From an uncultured Eubacteriales bacterium (lineage in GTDB: Bacteria; Bacillota; Clostridia; Christensenellales; Aristaeellaceae): 29,564 nucleotides of DNA. Under the pieces are notes generated by a model, which worked only from the letters and a program-made list of their open reading frames with translations, made no database searches and had not been told where the DNA came from. Below, piece after piece: positions 23,436 through 29,564 of the stretch (positions are counted from its first letter, which is position 1; every line of letters starts with the position of its first letter). A program made the translations under genes and the position numbers. The stretch spans positions 1-29,564 of the forward strand of contig UQEF01000027.1 in the NCBI GenBank assembly GCA_900540045.1, given 5' to 3'.

Positions 23436-26400
23436 ATGGCAAAGCATATTCCCGGAGCTTTCAGGCGCGTGCTGGCGCTTGCCACCAGCGTGCTGCTCAT
23501 CGCGGCGCAGCTGGTGCTGCCCGTGGCCGCTCTGGCGCAGGATATCAGCATGCTGCCCACCGTAACGCTGCAGTGGACGGCACCTGCGGACGGAAGCGTG
23601 CAGAGCACCACCGTGATGGCGAGCCTCTATGGCGAGCAGGTGGTCTATTGGGCCACCGTGCCAGAAGAGGCGCTACAGACCGGAGTGACCATCGCCGCCA
23701 TCACCGGGGCGGAGGACCCCTCGGTGGTGACCTATGCGCCCGCCGCCGGCACGCCCGTGAACGGCAATTCCACGGCGGTGGACGGCATTCCGGCCGTCAA
23801 TATCGAGGTATGGCGCAATGGCGTATTTGAGATCGCCTATCCGCTGTACCTGTCCGTGATTCCCATGCCGCCGTATCAGCCGGCGGGGCCCACCAGCGGT
23901 ACGGTGCATATCTCCTACAGCTTTGCGGGCGCCGAGGTTTACGGCTTTGACGAGACGGTGCCGGCGGAGGGGCGCAGCTTCGCCCCGGACGCATCGCTGG
24001 TACCGGCCGGCTACGAGCTTGTCAGCACGGGCGAAGTGCTTGTGACGCTCAATCCCGACGGCACCACCAGCCCCAATCCCGTGGTCTTTGAGGTGCAGCA
24101 GAGCGCGCCGCAGGTCGTCAACTCGACGGTGACGTTCCATCATCTCGACGAAGTGACCGGCCAGCAGATCACCGGCGACACCTGGGAGGATCTGGCCCCC
24201 GAAACCTACAGCGCTTCCACCTATCAGCAGGCGGTGGAGGGATACACCTATTCATACGCCAGCCCCGACCCCTTTACCGTGGACGGCATGGGCACGCCCG
24301 TCGAGGTGACGCTGTACTACACGCCCAGCGCGCCGCAGGTGGTGAACTCGACGGTTACGATCCATCATGTGGACGCGCAGACCGGCCAGCCGATCACCGG
24401 CGACACCACGGCGGAAGCCGAGGCAAACATGGAGACCTATTCCTCCATCTACCAGACGCAGGTGGAGGGCTATACCTACTCCTATGCCGACCCTGAGAGC
24501 TTTACGCCGGACGGCATGGGCACGCCCGTCGAGGTGACGCTGTACTATACGCAGAATGCGCCGGAGCAGGTCAACTCGACGGTTACGATCCATCACAGGG
24601 ACGCCGCCGACACGGGCGTTTCCCTTGCCGACGACACGACGCAGAGCCTCCCGGCGGGGCCGTATGATTCGGCGGCGTACGCCATCGGCATCGACGGCTA
24701 TACCTTCCAGAGCGCGGACCCCGTGAGCTTCAGCGTGGACGGCCTGGGCACGCCTGTGGAAGTGACGCTGTACTACGCGCAGAACGCGCCGGAGCCGGTC
24801 AACTCGACGGTGACGTTCCATCACAAGGACGCCGCCACCGATCAGGAGCTGACCAGCACGCAGCAGGAGCTTGCGCCCAACACCTACGCCTCCGCGGACT
24901 ACAAGACGGAGATCGAGGGTTACACCTACGCCTCGGCCGCTCAGGAGAGCTTTACGGTGGACGGCACGGGCGCGCCTGTTGACGTAACGCTGTATTACAA
25001 TCAGAATGCCCCCACCGAGCCCGTCGTGCTGGAGGAGTACACCAACCAGTACGGCATCACCACCAAGGGCAGCCTGAACCTGCGCTCCAGCCCGACCACC
25101 AAGGACAACAACAAGGTGGTTCAGGGTGTGAACAAGGATGTCGTCATGCCCACGACCCAGCGGGTCCAGAGCCTTGACAACGACGGCTACAGCTGGTACC
25201 GGGTCAACTACAACGGAACGGACTGCTACGTGCGGGACGACTGCTTCCGTCTGCTCACCGAGGAGGAGATGCAGCAGTACCTGAACGTGGAGGTACCCGT
25301 CAAATACGTGGATCAGGCCAGCGGCGAGGCGTTCTACACCGCCACCGCCCAGTGCGCAAAGGGCGGCAGCGTGACCGTCGAGGTGGACCTGAACCAGGCG
25401 CAGGGCTACACGCTTGTGAGCGAGGCCAGCGTGCAGGTGTCCGCGGATGCGAACGGGACCCTCACCCCGGCGGAGGTTGTATTCACCTTCGCCAAGGAGC
25501 AGCAGGCGGTGAAGGGCACCGTCAGCGCCATCTATGTGGACGAGGCGCAAAAGCCCGTGGCGGAGCCGCAGACATTTGAACGCGACCCCGGCAGCTACTC
25601 CGTCAACGAATTTGCCATCAACACGCCCGAAGGCTATGAGCCCCTGCAGGTCAACGTGCAGGAGGTCATCGTGCATGATGACGGCACCGTGGAGCCGGAA
25701 ACGGTCGTCTTTACCTACGCGGTGAAGCAGACGGAGCCGGTGAATTCCGTCGTCACCTTCCACCATCTGTGCGACGGCGCGGCCATCACCGGCGACACCC
25801 AGCAGGAGCTTGCGCCCAACACCTATAACGCGGCCGATTATCAGGCGGCGGTGGAGGGCTACACCTACGCGGGCGCGAGCCCCGAATCCTTCACCGTGGA
25901 CGGCAGCGGCGCGGCCATTGAGGTGACGCTGAACTATACGAAGGTTGTGCAGCAGCTTGACTCGGTGGTGACCTTCCACCATCTGTGCGACGGCGCGGCC
26001 ATCACCGGCGACACGCAGCAGACGCTTGCACCCAACACTTACGGCTCCGCCAGCTATCAGGCGGCGGTGGAGGGCTACACCTACGCGGGAGCCAGCCCGG
26101 AGACCTTCACCGTGGACGGCAGCGGCGCGCCCATTGAGGTGACGCTGAACTATACCAAAAACGCGCCGCAGGTGGTCAACTCCATCGTAACGTTCCACCA
26201 TGTGGACGCAAACGGCGCGCCCATTGCCGCCGATACCCAGCAGGAGCTTGCGCCCAACACCTACAGCGCTTCCGGCTATCAGGTGGCGGTGCCGGGCTAC
26301 ACCTACGCCGGCGCCAATCCCGAATCCTTCACCGTGGACGGCAAGGGAACGCCGGTTGAGGTGACGCTCACCTATACCAAAGACCTCGTCGCTTCGAATG

Positions 26401-29400
26401 TAACGTTCCACCATGTGGACGCGGACGGCAATCCCCTGATGGCGGACCGCACCGTGGAGGTCGCGCCTTCGGCTGAGGCCTACCGCTCCGAAAGCTATGC
26501 CTCGGCTGCGCCGGAGGGCTACCTCTACGCCAGCGCCAACCCGGAGACCTTCACCGTGGACGGCAGCGGCACGCCCATCACCGTGGTGTTAACCTACGCG
26601 CAAAAGCCCGCCGTGACCGCCCCGGTCACCTTTGAATACGTGTCCGAAAGCGGCCGCGTGGTCGATAACCCCATGACGGTGGACCTGCCCGTGGGCCCCA
26701 ACGATGTGATGGAATACTGCAAGGTGGTGGAGGGCTACACCTTTAAGTCCGCCAGCAGCCAGACCGTCGAGGTCAGCGCGGACGGCGTGGCCACGCCTGC
26801 CAAGGTCACTTTCACCTACACCGAGACCCCCACCACCGCGGCCGTTCAGGTCCACTACCGCAACAGCATCGGCGACGACCTGCCCGGCTCGCCGGTCATC
26901 AAGCAGCTCGGCCCCGGAACGTATACCATCCAGCCCGAAGACGTGCCGGCCGGCTATGTCGTCAGCAGCAGCGCGCAGCCCCAGACCGTCACCGTATCCG
27001 ACAACCTGGTGGCCACCCCCAACAGCATCAGCTTTACCTGCTATGACCAGAACATCACCGGCACGCTGACCATCAACTACTACGACGCCGCCGACCTCAG
27101 CAAGCCCATCGCCACCGAGCAGCGCCCGCTCAAGCCCGGCCTGCAGACCGTGGCGGCGGACGACTCGGTCGTGGCCAAGGCGGGCAACTACCAGCGCACC
27201 GAGGGCTACGCCGACCAGCAGGTGCAGGTCAACGAGGACGGCACCGTGGTGCCCGCAACGATTTCCTTCTACTACAAGTCGGTACAGGATACCAGCTACA
27301 TTGGTTATGCCGTGACCACCCGTCAGACGGCCATGCGCTCCAGCGCCGCCGCCAACGGGGCCGTGACGCAGACGCTGGCGGTGAACACGCTGTTGTACAT
27401 TAACGGCCAGCAGCAGGTGGGCAGCGTGGTCTGGGACAGCTCCCAGACGGTGCTGGGCGGTACCTCGGCCTCCGGCTGGGTGACCGACGCCGATGTGCGC
27501 CATATCAGCGCCTCCGAGGCGCAGGCCCTCATCGACCAGTACAACCAGCAGCAGCAACAGCCCACGCAGAGCCCCGGCTACTATATCACCCTGTACAACA
27601 GCGTGCCGCTGCGCACCTATACCAACATCTACGCCGAGGCCCGCTACCTCAAGAAGGATACCGTGGTGTACGTGCACAGCCAGGAGTACGACGGCAGCCG
27701 CAACATCTGGCACCTGACCACCTATGACGGCGTGACCGGCTATGTGCTCAACGGCCAGCTGCGCAAGCTGACCGACGAGGAAGAGAAGAACTACCTCGTC
27801 AGCGGCAATCCCTCCACGCCGGAGAATCCGGGCGGAAATCCCTACAACCCCAACGGCGCGTCCAGCTACGGCTATATCACCGCCAACAGCGTGAATTTCC
27901 GTACCTCGCCCAACGGCAGCCGCATCAAGCAGCTCAACAAGTACGCCATGGCCATGATTCTGGGCACCCGGCAGGTCAACGGCGTCACCTGGTACAATGT
28001 CAACTACAACGGCCAGATCGGCTGGATTCACGGCGACTACTTCCATCAGATGACGCTGACCGAGTTCAACTCCTTCCTCAGCAGCTCGCAGTACCAACAG
28101 GGCCTGGCCAACAACGCCGTGGCCACGGCCACGCCCAAGCCCAGCACCGGCGGGAGCACGTCGGGCAATACGTCCGGCAACAAGGGCTCGGCCACGCAGG
28201 GCAGCGTATCCTCCGTGGAGGACTGGAACGTGGGCACCTGGCAGAACACCGGCGCGAATACGCAGAATACCTATGCGCCCTTCAACCCCTACGCTACCCC
28301 GGTGGCCACCACCACGCCCAAGGACCAGTACATGACCAAGGATGCGACGGTGAAGTTCTACCAGTCGCCGGACGCGGCCTCCAGCAGCCTGACGCTGCCG
28401 GCCAACGCCACCCTCAATGTGCTGGAAACCGTGACGCAGAACAACAAGACGTGGTACAAGGTGCAGTACAACGGCCAGACCGGCTATGTGGAGGCGGAGG
28501 CCGCCCTGACGGAAGTGACCGCCAGCGCCAGCCCCACGCCCACGAGCACCTTCGTCATCGGTACCATGATTCCGATCAACTACGAGGATGAGACCATCGA
28601 GACGCAGACCTCCGGCGTGCCCTGGGGCCTGATCGGCGGGGCCGTGGTCATCATCGGCGGCGCGGGCGGCGCCTATGCCTACGCGCTCAACCAGAACAAG
28701 AAACGCAAGGCCGCCGCCGCGCGTGCGGCTGCCAGCAGGCGCGCCGCCACCGCGGCCGGGACGACTGCCGCCGGAGCGGCAGGGGCTGCCAGCCCCTATG
28801 CCCGCCGCGCAGCTGCCGCGCCCATCGCGCCGGGAACCAAGCAGAACGACACCAATTCGCAGAATAAGCCGACCGGAGGCGCGCCCTACGGCGGTGTGAA
28901 GAATCCCTACAGCAGCGGAAGTATCACCGGCACGCAGAATCCCTACAGCCGTCCCACGGCCGGACCGGGCACCAGCGCCACGACGGCCGGTAGCCAGGGC
29001 CTTCACGGCGGCGCGCCGACGGGCACGGCCCAGAACCCCTACGCCAGAGGCGCGCAGGCGGGGACGGGAACCGGTGCCGCCGCAATGACGGGCACGGCCC
29101 AGAATCCCTATGCCGCCACCGGCACGCAGAGCGCTTCCGCAACCGGTAAGCCGGCTTCGGCGCAGACCACCGGTACAGGATCCGGCGCAGCGAAGCCCTA
29201 CGCGGCAGGCGCGGCCTCCAGGATTCCCTATGCGGACGGAACGATGCCCACAGCGGGCGGATTCACGGGTTCCACAGACGCATCCTCCGCAAGCGGGGCC
29301 TCCACGGCTTCCGCCGGCGGCAGCGCCATGAATCCGGCGTCCGGCAGCCCGATGTCGAGCGGCCTGCACAGCGCGGGCAGCCTAGAGAGCAGAAGCACGT

Positions 29401-29522
29401 CTTCGACTTCCGGTGAAGGCGCCGCTCAGACTGCCAATCCCTACGCGCGCCCGCTGGGCGCGGCACCCGCTTCCCAGTCTTCCACGCAGGAAAGCCAGGG
29501 CGCGGAAAGCCACCGGCAATAA
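23436..29522 (+). CDS. Giant surface protein: MucBP-like repeats, SH3b-like modules, TM helix, cytoplasmic PY-motif tail
   Basis: A 2028-residue exported protein. Residues 1-34 are a signal peptide (cleavage ALA|QD). Four MucBP-like repeats of about 75 residues start near 228, 303, 379 and 455 (V-N-S-T-V-T-F/I-H-H ... VEGYTY ... FTVDG.GTPVEVTLYY). An SH3b-like module (about 540-612, with SWYRVNYNG) and two divergent repeats follow; repeats 5-8 start near 769, 841, 914 and 986. Three more divergent repeats (about 1060-1286) lead to SH3-like regions (1287-1380, 1381-1455, 1476-1548 and 1629-1695). One helix (about 1730-1751) and a basic stop-transfer cluster (KKRK) precede a 274-residue low-complexity tail with nine Pro-Tyr motifs. 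No LPXTG signal. MucBP and SH3b modules are known for binding mucin or wall polymers, so adhesion or wall sensing is likely. Confidence 0.9.
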   Translation: MAKHIPGAFRRVLALATSVLLIAAQLVLPVAALAQDISMLPTVTLQWTAPADGSVQSTTVMASLYGEQVVYWATVPEEALQTGVTIAAITGAEDPSVVTYAPAAGTPVNGNSTAVDGIPAVNIEVWRNGVFEIAYPLYLSVIPMPPYQPAGPTSGTVHISYSFAGAEVYGFDETVPAEGRSFAPDASLVPAGYELVSTGEVLVTLNPDGTTSPNPVVFEVQQSAPQVVNSTVTFHHLDEVTGQQITGDTWEDLAPETYSASTYQQAVEGYTYSYASPDPFTVDGMGTPVEVTLYYTPSAPQVVNSTVTIHHVDAQTGQPITGDTTAEAEANMETYSSIYQTQVEGYTYSYADPESFTPDGMGTPVEVTLYYTQNAPEQVNSTVTIHHRDAADTGVSLADDTTQSLPAGPYDSAAYAIGIDGYTFQSADPVSFSVDGLGTPVEVTLYYAQNAPEPVNSTVTFHHKDAATDQELTSTQQELAPNTYASADYKTEIEGYTYASAAQESFTVDGTGAPVDVTLYYNQNAPTEPVVLEEYTNQYGITTKGSLNLRSSPTTKDNNKVVQGVNKDVVMPTTQRVQSLDNDGYSWYRVNYNGTDCYVRDDCFRLLTEEEMQQYLNVEVPVKYVDQASGEAFYTATAQCAKGGSVTVEVDLNQAQGYTLVSEASVQVSADANGTLTPAEVVFTFAKEQQAVKGTVSAIYVDEAQKPVAEPQTFERDPGSYSVNEFAINTPEGYEPLQVNVQEVIVHDDGTVEPETVVFTYAVKQTEPVNSVVTFHHLCDGAAITGDTQQELAPNTYNAADYQAAVEGYTYAGASPESFTVDGSGAAIEVTLNYTKVVQQLDSVVTFHHLCDGAAITGDTQQTLAPNTYGSASYQAAVEGYTYAGASPETFTVDGSGAPIEVTLNYTKNAPQVVNSIVTFHHVDANGAPIAADTQQELAPNTYSASGYQVAVPGYTYAGANPESFTVDGKGTPVEVTLTYTKDLVASNVTFHHVDADGNPLMADRTVEVAPSAEAYRSESYASAAPEGYLYASANPETFTVDGSGTPITVVLTYAQKPAVTAPVTFEYVSESGRVVDNPMTVDLPVGPNDVMEYCKVVEGYTFKSASSQTVEVSADGVATPAKVTFTYTETPTTAAVQVHYRNSIGDDLPGSPVIKQLGPGTYTIQPEDVPAGYVVSSSAQPQTVTVSDNLVATPNSISFTCYDQNITGTLTINYYDAADLSKPIATEQRPLKPGLQTVAADDSVVAKAGNYQRTEGYADQQVQVNEDGTVVPATISFYYKSVQDTSYIGYAVTTRQTAMRSSAAANGAVTQTLAVNTLLYINGQQQVGSVVWDSSQTVLGGTSASGWVTDADVRHISASEAQALIDQYNQQQQQPTQSPGYYITLYNSVPLRTYTNIYAEARYLKKDTVVYVHSQEYDGSRNIWHLTTYDGVTGYVLNGQLRKLTDEEEKNYLVSGNPSTPENPGGNPYNPNGASSYGYITANSVNFRTSPNGSRIKQLNKYAMAMILGTRQVNGVTWYNVNYNGQIGWIHGDYFHQMTLTEFNSFLSSSQYQQGLANNAVATATPKPSTGGSTSGNTSGNKGSATQGSVSSVEDWNVGTWQNTGANTQNTYAPFNPYATPVATTTPKDQYMTKDATVKFYQSPDAASSSLTLPANATLNVLETVTQNNKTWYKVQYNGQTGYVEAEAALTEVTASASPTPTSTFVIGTMIPINYEDETIETQTSGVPWGLIGGAVVIIGGAGGAYAYALNQNKKRKAAAARAAASRRAATAAGTTAAGAAGAASPYARRAAAAPIAPGTKQNDTNSQNKPTGGAPYGGVKNPYSSGSITGTQNPYSRPTAGPGTSATTAGSQGLHGGAPTGTAQNPYARGAQAGTGTGAAAMTGTAQNPYAATGTQSASATGKPASAQTTGTGSGAAKPYAAGAASRIPYADGTMPTAGGFTGSTDASSASGASTASAGGSAMNPASGSPMSSGLHSAGSLESRSTSSTSGEGAAQTANPYARPLGAAPASQSSTQESQGAESHRQ
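24117..26610 (+). repeat. Eight closely related MucBP-like coding repeats in two blocks
   Basis: Repeat units start at 24117, 24342, 24570 and 24798 (block 1) and at 25740, 25956, 26175 and 26391 (block 2), 216-228 bp apart. DNA similarity between the units at 25740 and 25956 is high, with long identical runs, implying recent duplication. The blocks are split by an SH3b-like module and two divergent repeats. Confidence 0.85.
28776..29522 (+). other. Low-complexity coding stretch for the cytoplasmic tail with repeated (N)PY motifs
   Basis: This part of the giant gene encodes an Ala/Gly/Ser/Thr-rich tail. Pro-Tyr motifs occur at residues 1786 (SPY), 1816 (APY), 1823, 1835, 1867 and 1890 (NPY), 1920 (KPY), 1930 (IPY) and 2001 (NPY); most are followed by Ala or Ser, and three by Ala-Arg. 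Gln precedes Asn in three copies. Confidence 0.8.
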
Positions 29523-29564
29523 TAATTCCCTTTTTCATCGAACCATCTACAACATAATCTCCCG

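Noticed and set aside
26589..29369. A 926-codon minus-strand open frame (and a 720-codon one at 24252-26414) opposite the giant gene
   Set aside because: Both mirror the repetitive plus-strand gene, which has a promoter, ribosome site, signal peptide and domain structure. Repeats keep the shadow frame open.
29300..29522. LPXTG-type sortase anchor at the end of the giant protein
   Set aside because: No LPXTG-like motif, hydrophobic segment or basic end is present at the C-terminus; the only late membrane helix is at residues 1730-1751.
29523..29564. Terminator after the giant gene
   Set aside because: The final 42 bases contain a short T-run (CCCTTTTTC) but no stem before it; the window ends too soon to judge.

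Overview
The window looks like chromosome of a GC-rich Gram-positive (Firmicutes, clostridial-type) bacterium. The reasons are strong AAGGAGG-type ribosome binding sites, sigma-A-type promoters with 16-18 bp spacers, a clostridial rpsM-rpsK-rpsD-rpoA-rplQ cluster, an lspA-pseudouridine synthase pair, two-subunit class I fumarase genes, and a MucBP/SH3b-type surface protein. Genus and species cannot be fixed from the sequence. I see no phage, transposon, CRISPR array, tRNA or rRNA. High GC content produces many long open frames on the wrong strand, including frames of about 1000, 930 and 720 codons, and I judge these to be shadows.

Layout. (1) Positions 1-5467: the end of a peptide ABC importer (DppD/OppD-type ATPase cut by the window edge, then DppF/OppF), followed in the same run by two tandem S9-family serine peptidases. 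This reads as an import-and-digest operon for peptides. (2) 5464-6265: a GntR/FCD regulator with its own promoter, a perfect 7-bp dyad over the -10 that is probably its own operator, and a strong hairpin at its end. (3) 6266-10328: a LarA-family nickel-pincer racemase carrying all the key residues, then from a separate promoter a metallophosphoesterase and the alpha and beta subunits of an iron-sulfur class I fumarase/tartrate dehydratase. The racemase next to a hydroxyacid dehydratase, with an FCD regulator beside it, suggests 2-hydroxyacid (malate or tartrate-like) metabolism. (4) 10338-13118: a polar amino-acid ABC importer (binding protein, permease, ATPase) under a promoter carrying five TATGCA words, ending in tandem palindromic repeats and a long-stem terminator.

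(5) 13325-16628: the alpha ribosomal-protein operon with its own promoter and a leader of about 210 nt, detached from the infA/rpmJ genes that usually precede it, ending in a classic terminator. (6) 16635-20403: a five-gene plus-strand run: an unrecognised anchored protein, a GT-C-type membrane glycosyltransferase, a DUF5665-like membrane protein, signal peptidase II and a RluA/RluD-family pseudouridine synthase. (7) 20382-23182, minus strand: thymidine kinase, a repeat-containing lipoprotein, a GNAT acetyltransferase, a 45-residue membrane protein, and a NUDIX hydrolase.

(8) 23331-29522: a sigma-A-type promoter and a 2028-residue exported protein with eight closely related MucBP-like repeats, several divergent ones, SH3b-like modules, one transmembrane helix and, unusually, a 274-residue low-complexity tail predicted to lie in the cytoplasm, with nine Pro-Tyr motifs (mostly NPYA/S). 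This protein is the most unusual item in the window.
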